Below, piece after piece: positions 34,715-44,628 of a stretch of DNA of 64,000 bases. Location of the stretch: the NCBI GenBank assembly GCA_002964805.2, contig PUDQ02000084.1, positions 310,001-374,000 on the forward strand, given 5' to 3'. A program made the position numbers and the translations under genes. The notes under the pieces were generated by a model. The model was not told the origin of the DNA, did no database searches, and saw only the letters and a program-made list of their open reading frames with translations. Position 1 is the stretch's first letter. Each line of letters starts with the position of its first letter. The stretch comes from Trametes villosa. Taxonomy: Eukaryota > Basidiomycota > Agaricomycetes > Polyporales > Polyporaceae.

Positions 34715-35703
34715 GCGTCCCTTCGAGTTCCGGTGTAGGGTGCGGGGTCGGGCCGCTGTGCGGTGGAAAAATTATGATTATGGTCACGGTCACGGTGTAG
34801 ATGTCCTTACGATTCTCCTTCTCTCTCTTCTGCGACGCGATGAAGCGGTTGTTGTCGATACTTCCGTGTGTATTGTACGCCGATAATGCACGGGCGGGCG
34901 CGGGCTCGCGTCCCGAACGCCTTCCTCCCCGTCCAAACCAAAACGTCTTTTCGTGCCTTCGGATGCCAATCGCAAGCTTCGTTAACCTCGGCTGCCGTTC
35001 CTCCCTATACTGAGTGCGCACCCGGCATGCGAGAAGGACGTGGTGCCGAAAGCCAACTTCAGAGTCAATGTCTCTGCGTTTCGCCGCCGGTCATGAGTTC
35101 GCGCGCGTTGCGGGAGAAGGGCGGACTGACCATACGGTACTTGCACCGCACCCGGCCACATGTTGCGGGATAGAGTTGCGTGGCGCGCGGCGGTTGACGG
35201 CCCTCGTGTGTGGTGCGGGAACCCCTCCTGCGTCCTGACGACCCCACCCACACCAGAGCGGAGATGCGATGTCCGAATCCTGCACAGAAAGACCTGGACA
35301 TTCGGCCGCGCTCGCACGGTATGTCAGGATACGCCAGCCGTACCCCGCCTGCGGGCCTATGTGCGACCTCCCAGCGCCACCGCCAGTAGCAGCAGAGCCC
35401 CTGGACGTCCTCGGTCTTCACGGAAGCCTGCGAAGCTAACGCGACTGGGCATCGCCGGCGCCTCGACCGTCCCGCACCGCTCCGTCTAATTCGTCTCCGC
35501 GCCGCCGCTCGATCGGCGCGAGAGCGCGCCGTCCGCTAGGCGAGTGATTGCATTTCCTCATGATCAGGGGTCGCCGCCGTTCTCCCGAGAATGCGAGGCG
35601 GGCTGGACCCTGAACCCTGACGCTCGCAGCGCTGTATGTGGCGCCTGTCACCAGGGCGGCCGCGTCGACTCGGACGAGAAAGGGTTCAACGTTCATCGTT
35701 CAG
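34715..35703. other. Gene-poor region 3' of FTR1
   Basis: About 1 kb after FTR1 with overlapping frames on all strands and no domain. It may include remnants of degraded elements. Confidence 0.5.
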
Positions 35704-35711
35704 GGGAGAAC
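35704..35711. repeat. Target site duplication, left copy
   Basis: GGGAGAAC directly before the left inverted repeat of the element; identical to the copy at 36510-36517. Confidence 0.8.
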
Positions 35712-36509
35712 AGGACCCCCGACAACCCACCAAAATGCCTGATCCAAATTTCCAAAAAGAGGCCATGTTGGTACGGGGGATCAGGCCTCCGAGACGCCCA
35801 AAATCGTCCGGATTACCTCAGGCATTTTCAGATTTTCTGTGATTTTGTCCGGACGGCGGATGAGGCATCCGAAATCGCCTGGTTTGTCCGAATTCGCGGG
35901 ATCAGGCCTCAAAAAAGCTCAAAAAAATTCCGCACCGCGCCTTTCAGCTCCCTTTAGCAATTGCGTGGCTTCCAGGAGCTCCGTAGATGCTCGTTCAATC
36001 ACCCCGGGGGTGTATCTTCGACAACTAGGGGTAGTCTGGTAGTGCAAACATAGCAGCGAGGCGGCGTCTGGAATGTAACCTTCAAGGACGTTAAGATTCA
36101 TTAGTAGTGAAGATGAACTGATGTCGGTAAGAGACGCTTGAAGTCTCAATAGTGAGTGCAGTAATCATGGGGATCATTTCTTACACGTTGGTTAAGACGG
36201 CCCTTTAATTCCATTACTGAGTCCGGGACCAGCAAAACAAAGCTGACTAGAAGCGAGTAAGGACGAGTGAAGTAACTGCCCGTCAGAAGCGCTCACATTT
36301 TACCCCCGGCCGGCACGGGGGGAGTACCCCGGGGGTACGCCTATTGGATCAGGCCTCCGCCGGCCGGAGGTTCCTGTCCGGACTATGGCATGAGGCCTAG
36401 GTCCGAAAAACGCCCCAAATGTCCGGATTATATCAGGCATCGGGCCTCCCAAAACCAAAATTTTGTCCGGATTCGGCCTCAGGGATCTGGGTGGATTGTC
36501 GGGGGTCCT
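35712..36509. mobile_element. Non-autonomous inverted-repeat DNA transposon (MITE-like), 798 bp
   Basis: The left end reads AGGACCCCCGACAACCCACC and the right end is its inverted copy with one base changed in the first 20; similarity extends to about 35 bp. Perfect 8-bp duplications GGGAGAAC flank it. Inside are no coding sequence but many short subterminal repeats: GATCAGGCCTC at 35779, 35900 and 36347, and several TGTCCGGA and TCAGGCAT blocks. GC palindromes (ACCCCGGGGGT near 36001 and GTACCCCGGGGGTAC near 36324) lie in the middle. The 8-bp duplication suggests the hAT or KDZ superfamily. It needs a transposase encoded elsewhere. Exact duplications suggest recent insertion. Confidence 0.85.
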
Positions 36510-36517
36510 GGGAGAAC
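36510..36517. repeat. Target site duplication, right copy
   Basis: GGGAGAAC directly after the right inverted repeat. Confidence 0.8.
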
Positions 36518-36992
36518 ACGGAATGGGTGCTGGCGTTAGCACCCGCGAGACAGCCGGGGGTTCTGGAAAGGCCGAGGGGACGTCGGGGCGTGTGCTCTCG
36601 GTGCCGGTGGTCGATTGTCGGTGCTTTGCTGCGGACGGCGGCGTGCGCACATTTGCCTCGCCAAGCGTTATTTTGCGCTGGTGCGCACAGTGGAACCCCA
36701 CCGCAACGCCTGTGGTGGGGTGCGGCTGCCCGAGTGGAGGCTGCCCGGTAACCCGACGGAAAGCGGGGAGCGTGCCTGTATTTGGATCGGTCAGAACGGT
36801 TGAAGCGCGAGGCAAGAATGGAGTTCTGGTAGCGGCGCACTTATCGAGCACCCACGCGCGTGTACTGCAACGTCGTGACAGGAGAGGCAGCTCAATGACC
36901 AGACGGACGAAGCAATGCATGCGGCCTCGAGCTTCGTGCTTCGCGCGGCCATCTGAGTGCGGTGGTTCGACACTAGAAGCCCGGAGTTATCA

Positions 36993-37002
36993 TATCAGAT
37001 AA
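36993..37002. promoter_or_regulatory. Iron-type GATA motif, distal
   Basis: TATCAGATAA, identical to the motifs in the FET3-FTR1 promoter, 2.3 kb after the FTR1 stop. Confidence 0.5.
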
Positions 37003-37238
37003 CGCGCCCCAAAATACTTCGGCCCCGGAGTATTGGGCCTGTGGTTTGCCTTTGAGTGCGCACGGCCCGGGGAGCTGGAGAGAAGTCCACGGTCGAAAGT
37101 GGATCGGGCGAGGTTGTGTGGGCGCCTGTGGAGGCCGGGGGGCAATATTTTCGATCGAGGGGCCCGGGGCCGTCCCGCCGGCGCGGGTCGAGCGCTGCGC
37201 GCCAGCCGTGGGTGCTTGGCAGGGAGCGGCGCAGCTTT

Positions 37239-37248
37239 TATCTGATAA
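37239..37248. promoter_or_regulatory. Iron-type GATA motif, distal, inverted variant
   Basis: TATCTGATAA within TTATCTGATAAG, 237 bp from the previous motif; both halves read as GATAA on opposite strands. Confidence 0.5.
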
Positions 37249-38489
37249 GATGGGAGTCTGCGACGTGGGCCAATCTTATCTCCCGAGCAGAATAGATCCG
37301 AATTGCATGGAGATGCGACGCACCGACAGGGCGAGTGGGAGGGGTGCATTCATCATGCGGTGGAGGAGTCCGCGGGTGCCTGAGCGGAATAACGAGGACC
37401 TTCTCAGACATGTGCAGTTTTCGGAGAGCGCCACGAGTTGCGAGCGGCTCGGTCGGCAGAGGACGGCGATGCTTGAGATGTTCTTCAGAACATCAAAGCA
37501 GGCGAATCCTGCATGTGGTCGTGCGTGCATGCAGTATACACGCGCAACCTTGTCGGTCTCACCCAATGTCATCAGTAATATGCTCCCGGCATAGATCAGA
37601 AGAACTTGCCTCCAGGCAGGCCGGCTTCCTTCCCGCATGCATGTCTGGCTTGACTCGGCCGCTGTAGCCGTAGCCATAGGCCGCTGGCGCTTGAAGGTGC
37701 CAAGCAATGGACCATTTGCCACATGGAAAGGATGCGGACGACAGAGGTGTGCGGTCGATCGCGCAGCGGAAGTGCCTCACCCGCGTCGCCAGTCGGTCCG
37801 TATATTCGGCCCATGTAGACGCCAGGGGTCTTTCAAAAGTCTTTGTATTGGACGTCATGGTTCGATGCGTATGTTTAGAGCCCTGGAGAAAGTCCGAAGC
37901 GGCCGAAGACATTATGTTAAGACGACATGGGATGTGCCTGTGGGAGAACCTGAGAGAACGGGTGACGGTTGGTGGTATTCCGACGACTGTAAGCCGGGGA
38001 TATCGGCGCACCTTGTACCTCGTGTCGCATCGCAGCATCGCATAGAGAGACGCATGCATTCGCACCACCACAAGAGATGGAGTGTTGTTGCCTAGGGCTG
38101 ACAGTATTTGCCAAAGCTGCTGTGTGGTATGTGGCAACTTCGGAGGCTTGCCGCTTCGGGAGGAACATCAGTACGGAGACTGCCGAGCCAATCATGTAAC
38201 GGCGTCTACTATCCCCTCGCCGTGCAGACCAGCGCCTATCATGCTTTCCTGCTCGTACTACGTCCTCCTCCCACTCGAGTGCGATGCGCTTGCTCGCTGT
38301 ATGAATGGTCAAGCTACTCGCACCAGAAATTCAAGTCACAATTTGCAACTTATTCTGAAGCCTCGTACAACCAAGCTGCTCTCATGGTCCTCGGGCATAC
38401 ATATCCTGTTACTTTATGTTGTACAGCGAGCTAAGAACTTCGACGCCATCCCGTCACTCCACCCGTCGAACATGGACGGCCCCTTGAGT

Positions 38490-40342
38490 TTATGCCGCTA
38501 CGTCGAGAACCAGGAGAAACAATTTCTTGCATACAGGGCAGCACCCGCTCGCGCCGAGCTCTCGACAGATACAGCTGTACCGAATAGCAACTCGTGAGCT
38601 TTACTCGTCTCCGTCGATGTCTTGATACTCACCTCTCGCAGAAGATGTGTCCGCAGATGGTAGCGACGGGTGAGTCGCAGGGGTCTTTCTGACAGGACCT
38701 GCAATGCCATGAGAGGCTCTTCTGCTCGCCCGCACGTATGGCAGGTTTCCCGGTGCCCTCTGAATAAGTTGCGAGCCACAGGTCAGCGCCGCTGCAGACC
38801 CTTCGTGGTAAACATAACTTACCAATAGCGCTAATCGCGGCAGTCCCAGCGGCAGGTATCCCTGAGAGGGTGTTCTCGACTCGTGACGCCGCCTCCGCAC
38901 CGTGGCCCTCGGCAGGGAGAGCGGGCATCGCCGTGCGCGGAGTGGTAGCACTCGCGCTTCTCGTGTCCGAGGAGCATGGCCGCCTCTCTCTCGAGGTACC
39001 TGACTCCGCATCAGCCGCGGGAGCCTCGGGCTCCGCACTGGCACTGAATGCGAAGTAAGCAGCCTGTAGAAGTTCAAACCGCGCAAGTACGGGGTTGCTC
39101 GCTCACCTCGTCGAGGGAGGGGCTCCAGTATCCGATACTGTGATCTCCACGAAGCTCGCATAGGACAAGACTGACGCGGCGTCATCAAGTGCTTCGAACG
39201 GGTCGCTGTCGTCTGCGGTTTCGTACTCCGTGGACGTTTGTAGGCTGCTCACGCTGCGCGACGTCGATTCAACCTGTGGGAGGTGCAAGTTAAATGGTGA
39301 GGAATGCTGGGACTCAGCCGGTTGAAGACCGACTGTTATAGGGTGCTCGCAATCCCCGGAAACTACTGCAGAAACCCCTCGACTGACCGCGATTGCTTGA
39401 GCCGGATCGAGAGCTACAAGCTGTATCCCATCATCGCTCGCAATACTCGCCGAGGAGACGGGCGGTTGCCCCACACAGACTTCGGCCGTCTTCTGCTGCG
39501 TTACGGATACGATCAGCCACGAATGGGCAACGCAATACATCTTCGGACATACTTTACTCGCCCCGCCCGATAGCTGCGGTGTGCGAACCAGTATATTGGC
39601 ACGGAGAGTGGAGGGTTTCGGGCAACCAGTGCGACAGTGTGCTTCGAGTGCTGAGATGGACTTATGGTGCTTCTTGCAGTCAGGACAGGCGTTCCTGGCT
39701 GCCAGATGCTAATTTCGAGAGATCTCTCATGAGAGGATCCCTAGAGACGGAAGCTGGGGGTAGGGAAACGTACCAGACGCAGATGGACCGCGTCCACATG
39801 CGCTGCGCCACATGCCGGGCAGTCGTACCCGGGGTCGTAAAATCGCTCCAAGTGCTTCCTCCGCTCTGGATGTGCTTGATAATAATGCTGCAGGGCAGCA
39901 GTTGTCAACCCAACACTCGGAATCAGTGAATGAAGTGGAGACGTACGAGGTCGAGGGTGTAAAATCCGAAGAACGGTAGCCCACACTCCGTGCACCGCAG
40001 GTGGCCCGAGGACTCAGTCCCAGCGGCCATAATCGGGGCGGAAGATACTGAGATCAGAGGGTGCTTTGGTGCTGCGAGTGGAGTCTGAGCTTTGGTAGAC
40101 GTAGACGGTATGCTGTTGCTTGTGGCGACACGATTGGCGACGGGCGATGTTGGTTTTACAGACGGTAGCGATTCTTTCTTGGTGCTGGTTGCGAGGTTGA
40201 CAATAGAGGACTTTGGTTTTGGTTGGGCGGGCTGTTCCCACTTGTGTTTCTTCGCGGATGCATGGCTTTTTACGCCGTCTTCACTCGTGAACTTCTTCTT
40301 ACACTCCGAACATTCCGCTTTCTTGGACGCTTTCTTCGCCAT
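38490..40342 (-). CDS. Multi-C2H2 zinc-finger and C-terminal RING protein, array member 1
   Basis: It starts MAKKASKKAECSECKKKF (ATG 40340-40342). Zinc fingers in order: CSECKKKF...HASAKKH, CTECGLPFFGFYTLDL joined by a 59-nt intron (39888-39946) to HYYQAH, CPACGAAHVDAVHLRL, and CPDCKKHHKSISALEAH. A long Ser/Glu-rich linker holds ASVLSYASFVEIT. The C-terminus is a RING: WHCRSCQKDPCDSPVATICG, continuing HIFCES and, after an intron, CICRELGASGCCPVCKK and LFLLVLDVAA, with TAA at 38490-38492. All eight metal ligands are present. The RING predicts E3 ubiquitin ligase activity; the fingers may recognise the target. It is closely related to the next gene downstream on the array, so recent tandem duplication is likely. 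The substrate is unknown. Confidence 0.75.
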
Positions 40343-40863
40343 GCAGACTAGCTGACTGGAACGGACTCTGTCACAAATCGGGATTTGACCGCAAGAAGCT
40401 TGTCCGCACCTTCCGAGTCTGTGATGTAACTCGAGCAACAGTGGTGAAGTGAATAGGTGTCAATGGACGAGCGGATCTGCTTCACAGTCGACGAGATCCC
40501 GGAGTGTGAATGCGGGAGCTACCGCAGCATCGGCGCGTGTTCACGCTTCCTGAGCTGAAATCCCAGCCATTGCACCCGTGACGCGTGCGAGGCAGGCCGC
40601 CCGGGAAGCCTGGATTCCAGTTGAAGCCAGAGAGCGAGAAACAACCACAGAGGTCGAGGACAATATGACAGCCTTCGACTCGGCCCTGCGATCCTTACCC
40701 TCGAATATCACGTTCACGTGATCGCGTCGTAAACGGGGAATTGGTAAATTGGCCGAGTGCGACATGGACGTCACCGAGGACGCATATACTAACGTTACAG
40801 ATTGTACAGAGATTGCACTTGGCTCGATAATCCTACATGTCAGCCACGAATGTCTCCTCCAAA
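40343..40863. other. Spacer between array members 1 and 2
   Basis: This holds the promoter of member 1 and the 3' flank of member 2. No gene is seen. Confidence 0.5.
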
Positions 40864-43835
40864 CTATGCAGCGACGTCGAGACGCAGCAGGTACACCTTC
40901 TTGCATACAGGGCAGCACCCGGTCGCGGTGAGCTCTTCACAGATACAACTTTATCGAGCAAGGTAAAGTGAGCCTAAAACTCGAACCCTGAATGATGTCG
41001 AGCGTACCTCTGGCAGAAGATGTGCCCGCAGATGGTCGCGACGGGCGAGTCGCACGGGTCCTTCTGGCAGGACCTGCAGTGCCACCGCGAAGTGCGCCTC
41101 TCTCCCTCGGCGGGTGCAGGTCCAACGGTGTCCCCTTGGCCTTGCAAAGGTGGGTCAACGACGGTTCCTCCGCAGCCTTGTGAAACTAGAACATACCGAC
41201 GACATTTGAAGCGTCCCCATCAGCTGCGACACAACGAGCCGAGCCCTGCTCCTCAGGTTTCGGAGATGCACTATGCCTGGTCCCCGAGCTCGATCCTGCA
41301 GGATCGCTGATGACGGTGCCTCGGGCAACCTTTGCACTCAACGCAATACGGACAGGCGGATTTCCGAAGAGCGATGGCACGATGTACTGCCTGTCTAGTA
41401 GCCGGGCGTCTTGCGAGCATTCGCGAGTCCGCGGCAGATGCGGCATCTGGAAATACTGGACGGGCCTCCCCCTTGGGGCAGGCCATCCCTCGAAAGCCAT
41501 CGGGGCCTGATATGCGTCTCCCGTCGTTCCGATATTGTCTGCGGGATGGGAATGTTTGAAGGACTGCAAAGTGTCCTTGTTTGGCATGTCTAGAGCGCAT
41601 GACAGGTCGTCTCTCGACGGCTCCGGCACGATACTACCATCGTCAGATCCGCTGCCAGCTCTGGCGCTGCGGACGAGCTCGTCAGCATGGAGCAGCTGAG
41701 GCCAGAGATGGTATCCTTTGCTCACCCGGTGGACGACGCAGGTGCTACGGTATCCGCTGTGGTAATCTTCACGAAGCTCGCATAGGATACCACCGATGCG
41801 ATCTCGTCGTAGTCATCGGATTGTTCGTTCTCCGGCGTGATGTCCTCCCCGCTCGACGCCGGGAGGCTACTAACGCTGGATAGAGATGATTGAGTCTGCA
41901 AGAGGGGCAAGCCGGTCCTGGCGAGTCAGATATGGCGTGGCTAGACCGATGAAAGACTGACTGGTACGACGGCCTCTCCGTCGGAGAGAGGCTCTTGCCC
42001 CTTTGCGGAGGGCGGAGTGGGAACGAGCGCGGACCGGGGGCAAACATTCGCGTTACTCGGTGTGTTGGACTCGACGGGACCTGCCAGTACATTGCTTGTT
42101 ACGTCCTGCTCCTGCACGAGGTTCAATATTGCGCGAGAAACATTATCTCAAGACTCACCTCTGAGACACCCATCTTTACTGGGACTTCTGGAGAGGATTC
42201 GGCGTGGCAGCCGGCGCGGCGGTGCGCTATAAGCGCTGCCGCGGAAGGATGGTGCTTCCGGCAGGTTGAGCAGGTGTGCTTGACTATCATATGCTGTACG
42301 GAGTGTTTCAGTGCACGGCAACAAGTTCCTCATAGGACGCCAACCGTCGAGACTTACCCAGCCCAAGTGACTCTCTGCCTCAAAGGCCGCATCACACGCA
42401 GGGCACTTGTAGTTTGCATGCGGAAGCCCACGCTTCTGCTCGGTCGTGTGAACCTGACAGTAGTGCTGCGGGCCGTCAATCATGCGTGAATCATTTACTC
42501 GCTACCACTGTGCAAACCGGCGCGTGTGAAATTCACCTGGCGCGAGGCTGAATGGGCGAATTCATCGCATAAGTGGATGAATCGCGGATGAAGATGAATA
42601 ACGTATGAATTTCACCCATTTAATTTTCGGCCGGGGAGAGGCTGAAACTCAACGCCCCTCCCCGCCGAAATCGTCCAAGTCCTCGAAAGTCGCTGGAGGC
42701 GCTGACGTCATGCACTCCATGCTGGCGTCTAAAAGATATTTCCCCGCGCCCGCACCTCTTCGCCTGCGTTGCTCTTGACCATCATGACCGTCTCAGTTCG
42801 CGAGTCCGCTGCTCCTCCTAAGTCTCTTGATATCACACTACCACTGCGCGGCTCAGTCCTTCACTACGCATTACAGCTGAGAAGCTCTCTTCAGCATTTC
42901 TGCGAAGGTTCGGCCTGGTTCGGCATTCGCGAGGTTTCGTACGGGTGCTATGGGCGGTCTTGCAGGTGCGCGTTCACACGAATATCTATATTGAATGCGT
43001 TGAGGCAGGTTTACTGAAGAGGTGAGTGCGACCCATGCTGCGCCGCCACTGTAGCTCTCTCTGTTGTCGGCGGTGAGTCGTTGTTCCTCGACAAGCTCTG
43101 CCCCTGTAATTTGGTTGAAAGTAGTGTAACAGATACACACATCTTCTAGTCGCTGTCCCCTTCCGTATCCCATCGTATCGTAGACTTGAATGAGCAGTAT
43201 TTTCGAACTTCCGAATACAGCGGGTGAAATGTGTGTGTCGCTGGTATCAGAATCAGTTGGTGGGGATATTTCATTAGCTTTTCACCCGCTAACGCGCGCG
43301 CGACGGACCTGCTGGAACCTTGCACCGCGCGTGTGATATTCATACCCTGGGATACATCCGGCGCGAGGTTGTTTTTCAACGCAACCGTATGAAAATACGA
43401 CTCGCGCTTTGTGAAAACGCACCAGCGCTGCGTGTGAAACGGGGTATTAGATTCATCCTGAGCGGTCTTTACAGAGTACGAGGGGAATGGACGAACGAGG
43501 TCGAGGGTGAACGGTCCATAGAAGGACAATCCACACTCGGGACACTCCCAGTTGGCGACTCTTGGTGCCTTTGGCCGGGCCTGTACGGGGCTCCAAGACT
43601 CGAATGGGGCCGGCGTTTTGGAAGAGGACGCGGCAGTTGGGATCAATGCTGGTGCTGGTGTCGGCGCCGACGTGTTGGCGTCCTTCGAGGCAGGGATGAC
43701 ACAGTTGGCCGATGGTTTCGATTCTCCGGGGGGCCGCCACTGGTGCTTTTTGCTAGATGCGTGGCTTTCTGCGTCCGGTTCACGCTTGAACTTCTTCTTA
43801 CACTCCCAGCATTCTACGTTCTTCTTCTTGCCCAT
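40864..43835 (-). CDS. Multi-C2H2 zinc-finger and C-terminal RING protein, array member 2
   Basis: It starts MGKKKNVECWECKKKFKREP (ATG 43833-43835). The order follows member 1: CWECKKKF...HASSKKH, then CPECGLSFYGPFTLDL, a large intron (42466-43496, 1031 nt), HYCQVHTTEQKRG, CPACDAAFEAESHL, and HTCSTCRKHHPSAAALIAH. The linker repeats ASVVSYASFVKIT. The RING is WHCRSCQKDPCDSPVATICG, then HIFCQ and, after an intron, CICEELTATGCCPVCKK and a tail LLRLDVAA, TAG at 40864-40866. The donor of the large intron is GTTCGT, while member 1 has GTACGT at the same place. If that intron is not removed, the protein would end after the second finger. A ubiquitin ligase role is inferred from the RING. Confidence 0.7.
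42466..43496. other. Expanded intron, probable insertion
   Basis: At the same position member 1 has a 59-nt intron. The extra DNA of nearly 1 kb carries TTTCACACGC-type motifs near both ends (about 42520 and 43430) and one inside (near 43325), plus GATGAAT/TGAATTCA-rich blocks. A 100-codon frame lies inside (42871-43173, minus). No clear terminal inverted repeat or target duplication was found. Confidence 0.5.
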
Positions 43836-43990
43836 CCCGATGCTTCCTGTTGACCACGCAAGCGGTGATCCGCAGTAATTGAAGAGTTTGAGCGCCTGGG
43901 AGATCTCGAAGAGCAGCGATGAGGACTACGGACTAGTAGATGGAAGTACAAGTATACGGCAGCTGAAGTGGACGAGGAGTCGAAGACGAA

Positions 43991-44440
43991 CTACCGCAGC
44001 ACCATCACGTGTCTAGGCTTCTTGAGCTTCATCGTGGGCATTGCGCCAGGCGCGGGAGGGAGCGGCGGCAGCATGCTCACATCTGGCTCTTCGTCGAGCT
44101 GCAAAGAACGAACACGTCGAAATACTAGCATGCTCAGTGTTTGGGCACAGCCTCGCCGATGGATGCGACTCTGAGCACACTCGTCCGCGGCCACGTGACC
44201 GCGTCATGACAGAGGAATGCTCATCGTGTCTGATTCGGCGCGACCATCCCAACGCTCGTCCGGCCCAGCTGCTCTTACGACAGTGCTGTGCTCAGGGACT
44301 TGGCAAACGCATCACTATCCTATGGACAAAAGGAGGTCGCCCATGCCGGCGTGGCCGTTTGTCAGTAGCTGGAGGAGACCTCACAGAAGATCTGCCTACA
44401 GTGCTGTCTCCCTGCGCGCACCGCACGCGGATATGGGTGA
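43991..44440 (-). pseudogene. Decayed RING-gene remnant
   Basis: The minus strand near 44390 reads CRQIFCE, which lines up with CGHIFCE of the array RINGs but sits in a frame with stops. Further along, LSMLVFRRVRS and LDEEPDVSMLPPLPPAPGAM end in HVMVLR before a stop at 43991-43993. I read this as a broken member of the same C2H2-RING family. The evidence is short and partly by position. Confidence 0.35.
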
Positions 44441-44628
44441 AAGCCTGCAAGGGGAAAAAATATATCCGCGAAGCGTAGACCGGGTCATAATAGATAGGTG
44501 ACTCTATGAAGAATGAGTGAAATGAAAGCTAGACTTCCAGATGAGCGACCGAACATGAGCTCCAGACACCCGGAGCAGGACTCACCACGAACGAAACTCG
44601 ACATCGAAAGACAACCCGAAAGTACCAC

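Larger units (their letters stand above)
36518..38489. other. Gene-poor region with two iron-type GATA motifs
   Basis: No gene is recognised. A minus-strand frame from about 37883 (MTSNTKTFERPLASTWAEY) and an overlapping one at 37276-37722 with a hydrophobic stretch (VLLIYAGSILLM) could be pieces of an unknown multi-exon gene, but I could not build a continuous model. Confidence 0.4.

Noticed and set aside
37276..38137. A minus-strand gene beside the distal GATA motifs
   Set aside because: Two frames have suggestive pieces, but splice sites joining them do not keep frame and no family is recognisable.
42466..43496. Helitron or LTR identity for the intron insertion
   Set aside because: I found no CTRR end, no TC start next to an A-T target, and no long direct repeats; only short repeated motifs.
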